64,000 nucleotides of DNA, from positions 62,001 to 126,000 of the forward strand of contig NZ_NSJZ01000002.1 of NCBI RefSeq assembly GCF_002287065.1, in the 5' to 3' direction. Position 1 is the stretch's first letter; the number at the start of each line of letters is the position of its first letter. The DNA comes from Paracoccus salipaludis. Lineage in GTDB: Bacteria > Pseudomonadota > Alphaproteobacteria > Rhodobacterales > Rhodobacteraceae. Positions 18,083-28,872 of this stretch are shown piece by piece. Under the pieces are notes generated by a model. It was not told the origin of the DNA. It saw nothing but the letters and a program-made list of their open reading frames with translations, and searched no databases. Both the position numbers and the translations under genes were made by a program.

Positions 18083-20581
18083 GTGATCCGTTTCGTCCTG
18101 AACTTCCTCGGCGGGGTCTTTTCCTGGTTCGTGACCGCCGGGGTGTTCCTGGCGCTCGTCGTCGGGGGCATCTTCTGGATCTATTCGCGCGACCTGCCGA
18201 GCCACGAGGCGCTGGCGAGCTATGCCCCCAAGACCATCAGCCGCATCTATTCCGGAGAAGGGCGGCTGATCGACGAGTTCGCGGAAGAGCGCCGCATCTT
18301 CGTGCCGATCGAAGAAATCCCGGACCTGGTGAAGCACGCCTTCGTGTCGGCCGAGGACAAGAACTTCTACCAGCACCGGGGCTATGACCCGCGCGGCATG
18401 GCGGGGGCGGCGGTGCAGGCGATCCAGACGCGCGGGGAAAGCGTGCGCGGCGCCTCGACCATCACCCAGCAGGTGATGAAGAACTTCCTGCTCGATTCCT
18501 CGCGCAGCGTCGAACGCAAGGTGAAGGAGCTGATCCTCGCCACGCGGCTGGAAAACACGCTGTCCAAGGACCAGATCCTCGAACTCTACCTCAACGAGAT
18601 ATTCCTGGGCCAGAACAGCGCGGGCGTGGCCGCCGCCGCCCAGACCTATTTCAACAAGTCGCTGAGCGAGCTTGCCCCCCACGAGGCCGCGACGCTTGCC
18701 GCGATGCCGCAGGCGCCCTCGCGGTCGGTCGTGCGCGACAAGGACCGCATCACGGAACGGCGCAACTATGTCCTGCGCGAGATGTGGCAGAACGGCTACC
18801 TGACCGAGGCCGTTTATCGCGCCGAATCCGCCCTGCCGCTGAAGTCGGTGCAGAACGGCGATTATCCCGCCTTCCGCAACAGCCTGCCGCCGCGCGGCTA
18901 TTTCACGGACGAGATCCGCCGCCAGCTGTCCCAGCAGTTCGGCGAGGACGAGTTCTTCACCGGCGGCCTGCAGATCCGCGCGACCATGGACCCGGCAATG
19001 CAGGAGATCGCGGCCAAGTCGCTGCAGGACGCGCTGGAACGCTATGACCGTGGCCTCGGCGTCTGGCGCGGCACCGGCCAGACGATCCCCGCCGACCAGC
19101 TCGGGTCCGAGGACCGGTGGCGCGCGGCGCTGGCCAAGGCCAAGGTGCCCCGCGACATCGAGGGCTGGCACCCGGCCGTCGTGCTGGAACTGACGAAAGC
19201 CGACGCCGTCATCGGCATCGAGGGCGTTGCCTCCGAGGCCGAGCCCCACGTCATCCCCGCCAAGGACGTGCAATGGGCGCGCAAGCTGATGCCGGGGCGC
19301 GAGCGCGCGCCGCAGGCGAAGGTGGCGTCCGACCTGCTGTCGGTGGGCGACGTGGTGATGGTGCGGCGGATGACGGACGACAGCACCGGCGCCTTCATCC
19401 GCTGGACGCTGCGCCAGATCCCGACGATCCAGGGCGGCTTCATGGCGATGGACGTCAACACCGGCCGCGTCGTGGCCATGCAGGGCGGCTTCAGCTACCA
19501 GTCCTCGGTCTTCAACCGGGCCACGCAGGCGATGCGGCAGCCCGGCTCGGCCTTCAAGCCCTTCGTTTATGCGGCCGCGCTGGACCGGGGCTTCACCCCC
19601 GCCACCATCGTCGCCGACGAGCCGATCACCGTGAACACGCCGCAGGGGTTGTGGACGCCCAAGAACTCGGGCGGCGGCTTCTATGGCCCGACGCCCCTGC
19701 GCACGGGGATCGAGCAGTCCAGGAACCTGATGACCATCCGCATCGCCCAGGACATCGGAATGGACACGGTGGCGAAATACGCCGAGCGCTTCGGCGTCTA
19801 CGACCACCTTTCGCCCTTCCTCGCCAACAGCCTGGGGGCGCAGGAAACCACGTTGTTCAAGATGGTCGCGGCCTATGCCATGTTCGCCAACGGCGGCGAG
19901 CGGGTCGAACCCACGCTGGTGGACCGCGTTCAGGACCGGCGCGGCCGCACCGTTTACCGCCACGACCGGCGCGCCTGCACGAACTGCGTGCAGGGCGCGC
20001 TACCCCCCGGCCAGGCGCCGGTGATCGAATCCGACCGCGAGCGGGTGATGGACGCCATCACCGCCTATCAGCTGACCTCGATGCTGGAAGGGGTGGTCCA
20101 GCGCGGCTCGGGCAAGGGCGTCAAGCTGCCGGTGCCGGTCGCGGGCAAGACGGGGACCACCAACGACGCCAAGGACGTGTGGTTCATCGGCTTCACCTCG
20201 AACATCGTGGCGGGCTGCTATCTCGGCTTCGACGAGCCGCGCAGCCTGGGCTCGAACGCCTATGGCGGGACGCTCTGCGTGCCGGTGTTCAACTCGTTCA
20301 TGCGGCAGGCGGTGAAGAAATACGGCGGGACCGCCTTCAAGGTGCCTCCGGGCGGCTATTTCGCCGACGTGTCCTACGGCAAGTTCACCGTCTCGGAATA
20401 CTTCCGCGAGGGGTCCGTCGTGGTCAGCCGCGTCGTGGACGGCGGCTTCGACCGCGGGTCCAAGAAAAGCAGCGACGTGACCGAGACGACCGAAAAGGCC
20501 GTGACCACCTCGACCGGCAAGCGCAAGGTCATCCCCAAGAAGGCCGACTTCAACAGCATGAGCGCGGGCGGGCTTTACTGA
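18083..20581 (+). CDS. mrcA: penicillin-binding protein 1A, bifunctional
   Basis: 832 residues, GTG start. One N-terminal membrane anchor (about residues 10-33) is followed by a GT51 glycosyltransferase domain with the catalytic Glu in [12 protein letters not shown] and the GASTITQQ block. An OB-like insertion precedes a transpeptidase domain. Its active serine is S489 in [10 protein letters not shown], the SxN motif is SRN, and the KTG motif is AGKTGTTND. It polymerises and cross-links peptidoglycan on the outer face of the inner membrane. It follows amiC by 75 bp, with a separate promoter possible in that gap. The C-terminus is short and Lys/Ser-rich. Confidence 0.96.
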   Translation: MIRFVLNFLGGVFSWFVTAGVFLALVVGGIFWIYSRDLPSHEALASYAPKTISRIYSGEGRLIDEFAEERRIFVPIEEIPDLVKHAFVSAEDKNFYQHRGYDPRGMAGAAVQAIQTRGESVRGASTITQQVMKNFLLDSSRSVERKVKELILATRLENTLSKDQILELYLNEIFLGQNSAGVAAAAQTYFNKSLSELAPHEAATLAAMPQAPSRSVVRDKDRITERRNYVLREMWQNGYLTEAVYRAESALPLKSVQNGDYPAFRNSLPPRGYFTDEIRRQLSQQFGEDEFFTGGLQIRATMDPAMQEIAAKSLQDALERYDRGLGVWRGTGQTIPADQLGSEDRWRAALAKAKVPRDIEGWHPAVVLELTKADAVIGIEGVASEAEPHVIPAKDVQWARKLMPGRERAPQAKVASDLLSVGDVVMVRRMTDDSTGAFIRWTLRQIPTIQGGFMAMDVNTGRVVAMQGGFSYQSSVFNRATQAMRQPGSAFKPFVYAAALDRGFTPATIVADEPITVNTPQGLWTPKNSGGGFYGPTPLRTGIEQSRNLMTIRIAQDIGMDTVAKYAERFGVYDHLSPFLANSLGAQETTLFKMVAAYAMFANGGERVEPTLVDRVQDRRGRTVYRHDRRACTNCVQGALPPGQAPVIESDRERVMDAITAYQLTSMLEGVVQRGSGKGVKLPVPVAGKTGTTNDAKDVWFIGFTSNIVAGCYLGFDEPRSLGSNAYGGTLCVPVFNSFMRQAVKKYGGTAFKVPPGGYFADVSYGKFTVSEYFREGSVVVSRVVDGGFDRGSKKSSDVTETTEKAVTTSTGKRKVIPKKADFNSMSAGGLY

Positions 20582-20666
20582 CCCGCCCTGCTTGTGCCGA
20601 CCGGCCCCGCGCGGTATCAGCCTCCTCCTATCCGTTCCGCCGTCCGTTTCTTTGCAGGGATCGCCC

Positions 20667-21794
20667 ATGCGCGCCGAAACCCAAGCCTCCGTCGAAGCCA
20701 TCCGCAAGTCGCTGAACCTGCTTGCGCAGCGGATGGACTGGGACACCGCGCCCCATCGCCTGGAAGAGATGAACGCGATGATCGAGGACGGCGACCTGTG
20801 GTCCGACCCCGCCCGCGCGCAGAAGCTGATGCGCGACCGGCAGGTGCTGTCGGACAAGGTCGAAACCTTCCGCCGCATCGACCGCGACCTCAAGGACAGC
20901 GTCGAGCTGATCGAGCTGGGCGAGGCCGAGGGCGACGCCGAGATCGTGGCCGACGCGGAGTCCACGCTGAAGACCCTGGCCGAGCTGGCCGCCCAGAAGG
21001 AGCTCGAGGCGCTGCTGGACGGCGAGGCCGACGGCAACGACACCTTCCTCGAAATCAACGCGGGCGCGGGCGGCACGGAAAGCTGCGACTGGGCGTCCAT
21101 GCTGGCGCGGATGTACACGCGCTGGGCCGAGAAGAAGGGCTACAAGGTCGAGCTTCAGTCCGAGACGCCGGGCGACGAGGCGGGCATCCGCTCGGCCGCC
21201 TACAAGATCTCCGGCCCGAACGCCTATGGCTGGCTCAAGTCGGAATCGGGCGTGCACCGGCTGGTCCGCATCAGCCCCTACGATTCGGCGGCGCGGCGGC
21301 ACACCTCGTTCTCGTCCGTCTGGGTTTATCCGGTGGTGGACGACAACATCGAGATCGTGATCCCCGACAACGAGATCCGCATCGACACCTACCGTTCGTC
21401 GGGCGCGGGCGGGCAGCACGTGAACACCACCGACTCGGCGGTGCGGATCACCCACCTCCCGACGAACATCGTCGTGACCAGCTCGATGAAGTCGCAGCAC
21501 CAGAACCGCGAGGCGGCGATGAACGCGCTACGCGCGCGGCTGTACCAGCTGGAACTGGACAAGCGGAACGCGGCGATCAACGCGGCCCATGACGCCAAGG
21601 GCGACGCGGGCTGGGGCAACCAGATCCGCAGCTACGTCCTTCAGCCCTACCAGATGGTGAAGGACCTGCGGACGGGCTACGAGACCTCGGACACGCAGGG
21701 GGTCCTGGACGGCGACCTCGACGGCCTCATGGCCGCGACCCTGGCGATGGACGTGGCGGGCAAAAGCCGCGCCGAAGCCAACGCCGAGGACTGA
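20667..21794 (+). CDS. prfB: peptide chain release factor 2
   Basis: 375-residue RF2 that ends translation at UGA and UAA. The GGQ peptidyl-hydrolysis motif is at 248-250 ([16 protein letters not shown]). The codon-recognition tripeptide is SPY (203-205) rather than the SPF of E. coli. The frame is continuous from ATG 20667 through the point where enterobacterial prfB needs its programmed +1 frameshift, so that autoregulation is absent. The start has a CAGGGA site upstream. Flanked by mrcA and a small membrane protein gene on the same strand. Confidence 0.96.
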   Translation: MRAETQASVEAIRKSLNLLAQRMDWDTAPHRLEEMNAMIEDGDLWSDPARAQKLMRDRQVLSDKVETFRRIDRDLKDSVELIELGEAEGDAEIVADAESTLKTLAELAAQKELEALLDGEADGNDTFLEINAGAGGTESCDWASMLARMYTRWAEKKGYKVELQSETPGDEAGIRSAAYKISGPNAYGWLKSESGVHRLVRISPYDSAARRHTSFSSVWVYPVVDDNIEIVIPDNEIRIDTYRSSGAGGQHVNTTDSAVRITHLPTNIVVTSSMKSQHQNREAAMNALRARLYQLELDKRNAAINAAHDAKGDAGWGNQIRSYVLQPYQMVKDLRTGYETSDTQGVLDGDLDGLMAATLAMDVAGKSRAEANAED

Positions 21795-21824
21795 GGCGCG
21801 CTTTCCTCGGCAGGAGGTTGCCCA

Positions 21825-22295
21825 ATGCGGTGGTGGCAGGCAGCCGCTCTGGTCCTTTTTCCTTCGGCCTGTGCAGTGACAGCGGACATCCTGACAGGGC
21901 CGCTGTGCAGCCGTGCCCATGACGAGGCGGGACGGGTGATTGCCGACCTGATGTCGGATGACCCGGCCGTATTCGCCCGCACGATCGCGGCGCTGGCTCA
22001 CGGTGGCGCGCTGTCCGCGAACCATGTGCTCGACTGGCTGTTCCGGGCCGTCGTTGTCCTTGGGGTGGCGGTCTGCGTCTGGCGCCTGCCGCCTGCGGGC
22101 GAGTTGCGCAGCGCCCGGTCGGTGCTGGCCTGCGTGGTCTGTGGATATGTGATCGCCCGGTTCCTGGTCGGCTTTCGCTGGCTGGATTGGTCCGAGATGG
22201 GTCTTTGCCTGCTGGCCGGAGCATCGGTCGGACTGCTGGGATTTCTCGCGCGTCGCCACGTCCCCGGCCAAGGCCTGCGTTCCAGGGAGTCCTGA
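21825..22295 (+). CDS. small integral membrane protein, unknown function
   Basis: 156 residues with a strong ribosome binding site (AGGAGG, eight bases before the ATG). Hydrophobic segments lie near residues 5-22 (or a signal anchor), 68-86 (WLFRAVVVLGVAVCVW), 98-114 (VLACVVCGYVIARFLVG) and 122-143 (MGLCLLAGASVGLLGFLA). A polar, possibly periplasmic stretch around residues 25-60 holds one cysteine. No family recognised. The excellent translation signal and tidy fit behind prfB support a real gene. Confidence 0.65.
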   Translation: MRWWQAAALVLFPSACAVTADILTGPLCSRAHDEAGRVIADLMSDDPAVFARTIAALAHGGALSANHVLDWLFRAVVVLGVAVCVWRLPPAGELRSARSVLACVVCGYVIARFLVGFRWLDWSEMGLCLLAGASVGLLGFLARRHVPGQGLRSRES

Positions 22296-22383
22296 CATAT
22301 CCTGAGAGCGGATGCAGCGGCGACAGACTCGGTCCATCGCCGTCTTCATGCTATGCTGCACTGCAGCGTGAATGGAGCGCCCG

Positions 22384-23433
22384 ATGTCCAAACAGATCAA
22401 CCTGGCCCTGCAAGGCGGCGGCGCGCATGGCGCATTCGCCTGGGGCGTGCTGGACCGCCTGCTGGAAGGCGACGAGCTTGAGATCGCCGGGATCAGCGGC
22501 ACCTCGGCGGGGGCGCTGAACGGGGCGGCCGTGGCGGCGGGCATGGCCGCGGCTGCGGGCGCCGAGGGGCGCCGCGCGGCGCGCGAGAACCTCGACCACG
22601 TCTGGGCCGAGGTCAGCCGTGTCAACGACCACAGGCTGCTGCGCTGGATGACCTGCCTGGACCATGTGCCCTCGCCCTTCCAGCGCTTGGCCGAGTTCTT
22701 TTCGCCCGTGGCCTGGATGGAGAGCTGGTCGCGGATCTTCAGCCCTTATGATTCGGGGCCGTTCTATTCCAACCCGCTGGGCCGGATCATGGCCGGGATG
22801 CCTCATCCCCTTGGCCCCTGCGACAGCCGGCGCCCGGCGCTGTTCGTCACCGCGACCAACGTCCGCACGGGCCGGGTGCGCGTCTTTTCCGGCGCCGAGG
22901 TGACGCCCGAGGCCGTGATGGCCTCGGCCTGCCTGCCCACGCTGTTCCGCGCGGTCGAGATCGACGACCCCAAGACCGGACGGGCCGAGGCCTATTGGGA
23001 CGGCGGCTATTCCGGCAATCCGGCGCTGTTCCCGCTGTTCGGCAACGAACTGCCGCGCGACATCGTCATCGTCACCATCAACCCGACCGAGCGCGACATC
23101 ATTCCCCGCACGCCCGTCGAAATCCAGGACCGGATCAACGAGATCAGCTTCAACTCCTCGCTGCAGCGCGAGCTGCGCGCGATCCAGTTCGTCAAGCGCC
23201 TGTCGGCCGAAGGCCGCCTGACCGGCCGCGGCATGAAGGAACCGCTGCTTCACCTGCTTTCGGACGACGCGCTGATGACCTCGCTGGGGGCCCGCAGCAA
23301 GCTGCTGCCCGGACCGGGGCTGGTCGGGCGGATGAAGGCCGCCGGGCGCATCGCGGCCGAAAGGTTCCTGGTCACGAGTGCCGCCAACATCGGCGAGCGC
23401 GACTCCGTCGACCTGCCGCGGCTTTACGGGTGA
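22384..23433 (+). CDS. patatin-like phospholipase
   Basis: 349 residues. A Ser-Asp dyad hydrolase of the patatin family is shown by the oxyanion loop QGGGAHGAFAWG (10-21), the nucleophile in GTSAGALNG (S41) and the DGG aspartate at D206 (YWDGGYSGNPAL). These enzymes release fatty acids from phospholipids; bacterial members act in the cytoplasm or as effectors. There is no signal peptide. The start at 22384 (MSKQINLALQGGG) puts the fold at the N-terminus, as usual; an upstream in-frame ATG at 22372 is less likely. Convergent with psuG. Confidence 0.9.
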   Translation: MSKQINLALQGGGAHGAFAWGVLDRLLEGDELEIAGISGTSAGALNGAAVAAGMAAAAGAEGRRAARENLDHVWAEVSRVNDHRLLRWMTCLDHVPSPFQRLAEFFSPVAWMESWSRIFSPYDSGPFYSNPLGRIMAGMPHPLGPCDSRRPALFVTATNVRTGRVRVFSGAEVTPEAVMASACLPTLFRAVEIDDPKTGRAEAYWDGGYSGNPALFPLFGNELPRDIVIVTINPTERDIIPRTPVEIQDRINEISFNSSLQRELRAIQFVKRLSAEGRLTGRGMKEPLLHLLSDDALMTSLGARSKLLPGPGLVGRMKAAGRIAAERFLVTSAANIGERDSVDLPRLYG

Positions 23434-23517
23434 GCCGCAGCGCGGGCGTTCCGGGTGGCGCGGGGTTATTCCCCCCGTGCCGCCGGAGGATGTTTCCAGC
23501 GCCAGAGAGCGAAAGGA

Positions 23518-24426
23518 TCAGGCTCCTGCCGCCGCGATCCTGGCAGCCAGGCGGGCATTCGCCAGCACCAGCGCGATGTTGGCCGCCAGCGACCGGCCTT
23601 CGGTCAGTTCGAAGATGCGGTCCAGAAGGAAGGGCGTGACGGCCTTGGCGGCGATGCCCTGCGCCGTGGCCTCGGCCAGCGCCTGCTCGACCACGGGCAT
23701 GATCTCGGCGCGGGGGATCTCGGCATCAAGCGGGATCGGGTTCACGACAAGCTGGCCGCCGGGCAGGCCAAGCGCGCGGCGCATCCGGGCGGCCTCGGCG
23801 ATCCGGGCGGGATCGTCCAGACGCAGCGGCGCGGGCAGCCCCGAATCGCGGCTCCAGAAAGCGGGGATGACATCCTGACCGACCGCGATCACCGGCACGC
23901 CCAGGGTTTCGAGATATTCGAAGGTCCGGGGCAGGTCGAGGATCGCCTTGGCCCCCGCCGAGACCACCGTCACCGGCGTCGCCGCCAGTTCGTAAAGGTC
24001 GGCCGAGATGTCCATGGTGTCCTCGACGCCGCGATGCACGCCGCCGATGCCGCCGGTGGCGAAGACGCGGATGCCCGCCAGCGCGGCGCAGATCATCGTG
24101 GCCGCGACCGTGGTCGCCCCGGTGCGGCGCGTGGTCAGGCAGACGGCGAGGTCCGCACGGCTGACCTTCATCACGTCCTGCGCCTGGGCGAGCGCTTCCA
24201 GCGTCGCGTCGTCCAGGCCGATGTGGATGCGGCCGTCCATCAGGGCGATGGTGGCGGGCACCGCGCCCGCCTCGCGGATCGCCGCCTCCACGTCGCGCGC
24301 CATTTCCAGGTTCTTCGGGAAGGGCATCCCGTGGGTGATGATGGTCGATTCCAGTGCGACGACGGGGCGGCCCGCGTCCAGCGCCTCGCGGACCTCGGGG
24401 GTGAAGCTCAGCGGCAGGTCGGTCAT
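23518..24426 (-). CDS. psuG: pseudouridine-5'-phosphate glycosidase
   Basis: 302 residues. Splits the C-C glycosidic bond of pseudouridine 5'-phosphate into uracil and ribose 5-phosphate. The signature VVALESTIITHGMPFPKN is at residues 22-39 (probable catalytic Glu26). The conserved blocks RRTGATTVAAT, FATGGIGGVHRG and SAGAKAILDLP are present. The start at 24426 follows AAGGAGCC at good spacing. It is third in the operon tyrS-psuK-psuG, with a repeat element in the 73-bp gap after psuK. Together PsuK and PsuG recycle pseudouridine from RNA breakdown. Confidence 0.95.
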   Translation of the reverse strand: MTDLPLSFTPEVREALDAGRPVVALESTIITHGMPFPKNLEMARDVEAAIREAGAVPATIALMDGRIHIGLDDATLEALAQAQDVMKVSRADLAVCLTTRRTGATTVAATMICAALAGIRVFATGGIGGVHRGVEDTMDISADLYELAATPVTVVSAGAKAILDLPRTFEYLETLGVPVIAVGQDVIPAFWSRDSGLPAPLRLDDPARIAEAARMRRALGLPGGQLVVNPIPLDAEIPRAEIMPVVEQALAEATAQGIAAKAVTPFLLDRIFELTEGRSLAANIALVLANARLAARIAAAGA

Positions 24427-24452
24427 CGGCGGCTCCTTGGAAGGGGAAGAAA

Positions 24453-24499
24453 GCCGGGGCGCTGCCCCGGACCCCGGGATATTTGGACGAAGAAGAAAC
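24453..24499 (-). repeat. half-type copy of the intergenic repeat, in the psuK-psuG gap
   Basis: A GC hairpin (GCCGGGGCGCTGCCCCGG, from about 24453) is followed by CCCCGGGATATTTGGACGAA and AGAAGAA. The same order of hairpin plus GGGATNTTTGGACGAAGAAG-like tail occurs in inverse orientation at 42940-42998, which marks a dispersed family. Confidence 0.7.
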
Positions 24500-25396
24500 T
24501 CACGGGCCTTCGCCCGAGACATGGGCGGCGGCGGCGAGGATCGCCGCTTCCAGCGCGGCGGCCCGGTCCTTTCCCCCGCGTTCGGCCACCATGTGGGCGG
24601 CCATGAAGCAGTCGCCCGCGCCCGTCACGCGGGCGATGGTGACGGGGGGCGGGGCCTGTGTCAGCACCTCGGTCCCGCGTCCGGCGCAGGCGGCGGGGCG
24701 GGGGCCGTCCGTCACCAGCACGCGGGCCGCGCCCCGGGCGACCACGGCCTGCGCGGCCTCGGCGGCATCGGTGCAGGAATGGCCCGCCAGCGTCTCGGCC
24801 TCGGCGCGGTTGAGATACAGCGTGACATGGTCCAGCCCCAGCAGGGGGGCGAGGCGCTCGGCCTTGCCGGGGCTGGCCGGAACCACGCGCAGGTCGGCCT
24901 GGCGCAGGGCCGGGTCGGCGGCGATGGCTTCCAGCTGCGCCACGGTCAGGTTGCCGTCGATCACCACCGTGCCGCGCCAGGGCGCTTCGGCCGAGCCGAA
25001 GGTGCCGTCGCGCAGGGGTGCCAGCACCCGGTGGCCCGCGGCTTCCAGCGAATGGGCGTCGGCCACGGCGGCGATCAGGCCGTGGGTATCCTCGATCGCC
25101 ATGTAGATGTCGGTCGGCCATTCCGGCAGCCGCTGCATCCAGTCGGTGGCGACCCCCAGGGCGCGCACGGCGGCCAGCAGCGCGTCACCCTCGGGGTCGG
25201 CGCCGACCGCGCCCAGCACGGCAACGGACTGTTCTCGCGCGGCCAGGGCAACGGCCACGTTCAGCGCGACGCCGCCGGGCACGTGGCGGATGCGGCCCGG
25301 CACGTCGGCGCCCGGCGCCATCGGCGCGGGACTGCGGCCGATCACGTCCCACAGCACCGCGCCGACGCAGAGGATGTCCGGGCGCGCGGATGTCAT
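24500..25396 (-). CDS. psuK: pseudouridine kinase (PfkB family)
   Basis: 298-residue ribokinase-fold sugar kinase. The PfkB signature and catalytic aspartate are in [12 protein letters not shown] (D262), and the N-terminal substrate motif is [12 protein letters not shown] (41-52). Adjacency to psuG assigns it to phosphorylation of pseudouridine, the step before PsuG. Its start overlaps the tyrS stop by 4 bp (ATGA), showing translational coupling in one operon. By sequence alone another PfkB substrate could not be excluded; context makes PsuK the best call. Confidence 0.9.
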   Translation of the reverse strand: MTSARPDILCVGAVLWDVIGRSPAPMAPGADVPGRIRHVPGGVALNVAVALAAREQSVAVLGAVGADPEGDALLAAVRALGVATDWMQRLPEWPTDIYMAIEDTHGLIAAVADAHSLEAAGHRVLAPLRDGTFGSAEAPWRGTVVIDGNLTVAQLEAIAADPALRQADLRVVPASPGKAERLAPLLGLDHVTLYLNRAEAETLAGHSCTDAAEAAQAVVARGAARVLVTDGPRPAACAGRGTEVLTQAPPPVTIARVTGAGDCFMAAHMVAERGGKDRAAALEAAILAAAAHVSGEGP

Positions 25397-26640
25397 CCGA
25401 CGATCCGCAGCATCCGGTGCTTTTTCTTGCCGAGGCTGACCTTCATGCCCTCGCCGATTTCCTCGGCGGTCAGCATCCGCTGAGGGTCGGCCACGGCGTC
25501 GTTGTTCAGCCGCAGGCCCCCTTCGGCGATCAGGCGCTTGGCTTCCTTGCCGCTGGCGGTCAGCCCCGTCTGCGCAAGCATCTGGACGACCGACAGCCCG
25601 CCCTCGAAGGCGGAAGCCGGCATGGCGACCAGTTCCAGGTCCGCGCCGGTGCCGCCCTGCTCGAAGACCTGCCGGGCGGTCGCCTCGGCGGACGCGGCGG
25701 CCTCGGCCCCGTGCAGAAGCGTCGTGACCTCGTTGGCCAGCAGGATCTTGGCGTCGTTGATCGCCTGGCCCTGAAGCGCGCCCAGGCGGTCACATTCCGC
25801 GACCGGAAGCTCGGTGTAGAGCTTGAGGAAGCGGCCCACGTCGGCGTCGGTGGTGTTGCGCCAGAACTGCCAGAATTCGTAGGGCGACAGCATCGCGCCG
25901 TTCAGCCAGACAGCACCCCCGGCCGACTTGCCCATCTTGCGCCCGTCCGAGGTCGTCAGCAGCGGCGAGGTCAGGCCCCAGATCTCGGCGTCCAGCACAC
26001 GGCGGGTCAGGTCGATCCCGTTGACGATGTTGCCCCACTGGTCCGACCCGCCCATCTGCAGCCGGCAGCCATAGCGGCGGTAGAGTTCGAGGAAGTCGTA
26101 GGCCTGCAGGATCATGTAGTTGAATTCGAGGAAGGACAGGCTCTGTTCCCGGTCCAGCCGCGATTTCACGGATTCGAAGGACAGCATCCGGTTGACCGAG
26201 AAATGCCGCCCGATGTCGCGCAGGAAATCGAGGTAGTTCAGCCCGTCCAGCCATTCGGCGTTGTTCAGCATCATCGCCGCACCGTCGCCATAGCGCAGGT
26301 AGCGGGCGAAGACCTGCGCCATCCCGTCGATGTTCGACTGGATCTGCTCGGGGCCGAGCAGCGGACGCTCCTCGCTGCGGAAGCTGGGGTCGCCCACCTT
26401 GGTCGTGCCGCCGCCCATCAGCGTGATCGGGCGGTTGCCGGTCTTCTGGAACCAGCGCAGCATCATGATGTTCAGCAGGTGGCCGACGTGCAGGCTCGCC
26501 GCCGTCGCGTCATAGCCGATATATGCCGTGACCGGTCCCTCGATCAGGGCGTCATCCAGCGCCTGCAGGTCGGTGCAGTCGGCCAGATAGCCGCGTTCAA
26601 CCATCACGGTCAGGAACTCGGACTTCGGGCGGTAGGTCAT
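25393..26640 (-). CDS. tyrS: tyrosyl-tRNA synthetase
   Basis: 415-residue class I aminoacyl-tRNA synthetase that charges tRNA-Tyr. The HIGH motif is HVGH (51-54). The KMSKS loop appears as KMGKS (in [11 protein letters not shown]). The tyrosine pocket motifs are [15 protein letters not shown] and [15 protein letters not shown]-terminal S4-like domain begins near residue 350 ([22 protein letters not shown]). The start at 26640 follows AAGGAAG. It is first in the operon with psuK and psuG, and divergent from anmK. Confidence 0.97.
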   Translation of the reverse strand: MTYRPKSEFLTVMVERGYLADCTDLQALDDALIEGPVTAYIGYDATAASLHVGHLLNIMMLRWFQKTGNRPITLMGGGTTKVGDPSFRSEERPLLGPEQIQSNIDGMAQVFARYLRYGDGAAMMLNNAEWLDGLNYLDFLRDIGRHFSVNRMLSFESVKSRLDREQSLSFLEFNYMILQAYDFLELYRRYGCRLQMGGSDQWGNIVNGIDLTRRVLDAEIWGLTSPLLTTSDGRKMGKSAGGAVWLNGAMLSPYEFWQFWRNTTDADVGRFLKLYTELPVAECDRLGALQGQAINDAKILLANEVTTLLHGAEAAASAEATARQVFEQGGTGADLELVAMPASAFEGGLSVVQMLAQTGLTASGKEAKRLIAEGGLRLNNDAVADPQRMLTAEEIGEGMKVSLGKKKHRMLRIVG

Positions 26641-26704
26641 CGGCTTCTTCCTTCTACTCGGCCCGCCTATACAGCGCGTGAAACACAAGGGAAAGAAAAG
26701 GCGG

Positions 26705-27796
26705 ATGCTGGTCCTCGGGATGATGTCGGGCACCTCGCTGGACGGGGTGGACGCGGCGGTGCTGGACACCGACGGGCAGGAGATCTTCGCCTTCGGGCGG
26801 ACGGGCTATCGTGCTTACACGACCGGAGAGGCCGAGGTCCTGCACGCGTCGCTGGGCCGCTGGCCGGGAGAGGCGGGCGTGGCCGAGGCGGCGGCGCTGT
26901 CGGTCCGGACCCATGCGGAACTGGCGGCGGATTTCCCCGAGGCCGAGGTGATCGGCTATCACGGCCAGACGCTGGCGCATGATCCAGGCGCGGGCCGCAC
27001 ACATCAGGCGGGGCAGGGCTGGCGGCTTGCCCGCGCCACGGGCCACCGCGTGGTCTGGGACTTCCGGTCCGAGGACGTGCGGCAGGGCGGAGAGGGTGCG
27101 CCGCTTGCCCCCTTCTTCCACCATGCGCTGGCGCGCTGGGCCGTGGGGCAGGCGCGGCTGGAGGCGGCGCCCGTGGTGTTCCTGAACCTTGGCGGCGTCG
27201 GCAACCTGACCTGGTGCGACCCGCGCGAGCCCGATCCGCTTGCGGCCTGCGTGGCCTTCGATACCGGCCCGGCCAACGCGCCGCTGAACGACCTGATGCG
27301 GGCGCGGCGCGGGGTTCCGCGCGACGAGGGCGGCAGGCTTGCCGCCCGGGGCACGCCCCGCGAACCGGTGATCGCAGAGTTCCTGCGCCATCCCTATTTC
27401 GCCCGCCCCGCGCCGAAGTCGCTGGACCGCGACGCCTTCGCGGCGCTGGGTCCGGCGGTCGCGCAGATGGACGATGCCGACGCCGCCGCGACCCTGGCCC
27501 ATGCGGCGGCGGCGGCGGTGGCGGCGGGGCTGGGGCTGCTGCCCTCGCGCCCGGCGGTCGTGCTGGCCTGCGGGGGCGGGCGCCACAACGCCGCGATGAT
27601 GGCGGCGCTGGCGCTGCGCTGCGGCCTGCCCGTGCGCCCGGTCGAGGATGCCGGACTGGACGGGGACATGATCGAGGCGCAGGCTTTCGCCTGGCTCGGC
27701 GCAAGGGTTCTGCGGGGCCTGCCGACCTCGGGACCGCGGACGACGGGGGTTCCTGCTGCCGTCTGCGGCGGGCGGATCAGCCCGGCCTTCCGCTGA
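26705..27796 (+). CDS. anmK: anhydro-N-acetylmuramic acid kinase
   Basis: Phosphorylates and opens 1,6-anhydro-MurNAc from wall recycling, giving MurNAc 6-phosphate. About 363 residues, ASKHA fold. The motifs are [16 protein letters not shown] at the N-terminus, [10 protein letters not shown] in the middle and [14 protein letters not shown] for substrate binding. The start at 26705 ([11 protein letters not shown]) has AAGG nearby; GTG at 26678 would add nine basic residues and is possible. Divergent from tyrS. The pairing of anmK with tyrS and a PfkB kinase resembles the E. coli anmK-tyrS-pdxY neighbourhood. Confidence 0.94.
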   Translation: MLVLGMMSGTSLDGVDAAVLDTDGQEIFAFGRTGYRAYTTGEAEVLHASLGRWPGEAGVAEAAALSVRTHAELAADFPEAEVIGYHGQTLAHDPGAGRTHQAGQGWRLARATGHRVVWDFRSEDVRQGGEGAPLAPFFHHALARWAVGQARLEAAPVVFLNLGGVGNLTWCDPREPDPLAACVAFDTGPANAPLNDLMRARRGVPRDEGGRLAARGTPREPVIAEFLRHPYFARPAPKSLDRDAFAALGPAVAQMDDADAAATLAHAAAAAVAAGLGLLPSRPAVVLACGGGRHNAAMMAALALRCGLPVRPVEDAGLDGDMIEAQAFAWLGARVLRGLPTSGPRTTGVPAAVCGGRISPAFR

Positions 27797-27904
27797 CAAC
27801 TGCTTGATCGAACGGGAACGCGAGCCGCGCGAGGGCGTTGGGGGCGCAGATCGGGGACGGAAGAACGCTCCCGGCTGATCTTGATGAAAAGAAGGACGTC
27901 AACG

Positions 27905-28723
27905 ATGAAAGCTCTGCTTCTCGCCGCCACTTCGTCTCTGGCCCTGACCGGCTTCGCCATGGCGCAGACCGCGGTCACCACGGACACCCCGGCTGAAAAC
28001 GCCGTCGAGAACGCTGCAACCGCGACCGGCAACGCCGCGCAGGCCGTGGGCGACCAGGCCGAGGATATGGCGGACCAGGCCGAGAACGCGGCAGACCAGA
28101 CCGGCAACGCGGTTGATGAGTCGGTGACGATGGGCACTTCGGATGCCGCCGAGGACGGGCAGGACCGCGCCGAGGATGCTGCCGACGCGGCCGAGGACAG
28201 CGCCGATGCGGCCGTGACGGCGGGCAGCGGCACCGCGGCGACCACCACGACCGCGACGGGTTCGGACGCGGCCATGGGCGCGACCGGCGCGGGCGCCGAC
28301 CCGGTGACGGCGACCACCACCACGACCGAATCGACGACGGTGACCGCCACAAATGATGCGGGCGCCCCGGCGATGTCGGCCGATCACCCCGGCATGCTGG
28401 GCTCGTGGATCATGAACCGGCGCATCTGGACGACCAACCAGCCCTCGTCCACCGAATGGGCGGACACGACCCTGACCGAGCGTCCGGCCGAGTGGACCGA
28501 CATCGCCAAGGTGGATGACATCGTCGTGGACGTGGATGGCAACATCATGGGCTATGTGGCCGACATCGGCGGCTTCCTGGGCCTGGGCGCCAAGCAGGTG
28601 CTGCTGAACAAGGACGCGCTGCATTTCGTGCAGATCGGGGACGACGCCTTCTTCGCGACGAACTTCACCCGCGAGGAGCTCGAGGCGCTGCCGGACTTCG
28701 ACTCGACCACCGTCATGCGCTGA
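27905..28723 (+). CDS. secreted PRC-barrel protein with an Ala/Asp-rich helical repeat region
   Basis: 272 residues. A signal peptide (residues 1-20, cleavage near AMAQ) is followed by about 90 residues of repeated amphipathic-helix-like units, such as NAAQAVGDQAEDMADQAENAADQTGNAVD, rich in Ala, Asp, Glu and lacking bulky residues. A Thr-rich linker follows. The C-terminal PRC-barrel domain starts near residue 170 (MLGSWIMNRRIWTTNQ; VDDIVVDVDGNIMGYVADIGGFLGLGAKQVLL). The start at 27905 follows AAGAAGGA. Next door is a second PRC-barrel protein with the same closing phrase GGFLGIGERQV, so the pair are probably paralogues. Function unknown; envelope location is likely. Confidence 0.85.
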   Translation: MKALLLAATSSLALTGFAMAQTAVTTDTPAENAVENAATATGNAAQAVGDQAEDMADQAENAADQTGNAVDESVTMGTSDAAEDGQDRAEDAADAAEDSADAAVTAGSGTAATTTTATGSDAAMGATGAGADPVTATTTTTESTTVTATNDAGAPAMSADHPGMLGSWIMNRRIWTTNQPSSTEWADTTLTERPAEWTDIAKVDDIVVDVDGNIMGYVADIGGFLGLGAKQVLLNKDALHFVQIGDDAFFATNFTREELEALPDFDSTTVMR

Positions 28724-28746
28724 CGCGCGGGCTGCGGCCGCGACGG

Positions 28747-28776
28747 AAAGGGGCGCCCTTCGGGGTGCCCCTTTTT
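28747..28776 (+). terminator. rho-independent terminator after the first PRC-barrel gene
   Basis: GGGGCGCCC-TTCG-GGGTGCCCC is followed by TTTTT, with AAA before the stem. It lies 26 bp after the stop. Confidence 0.9.
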
Positions 28777-28872
28777 CGTTCCGGCGGGAACCGGCGCGCG
28801 GACGCGGGGTTGTGACGGCGATGCCTGAGACACCGGCGGGCACTTACAAAAAGAATAAGGAAAGGAACCTCG

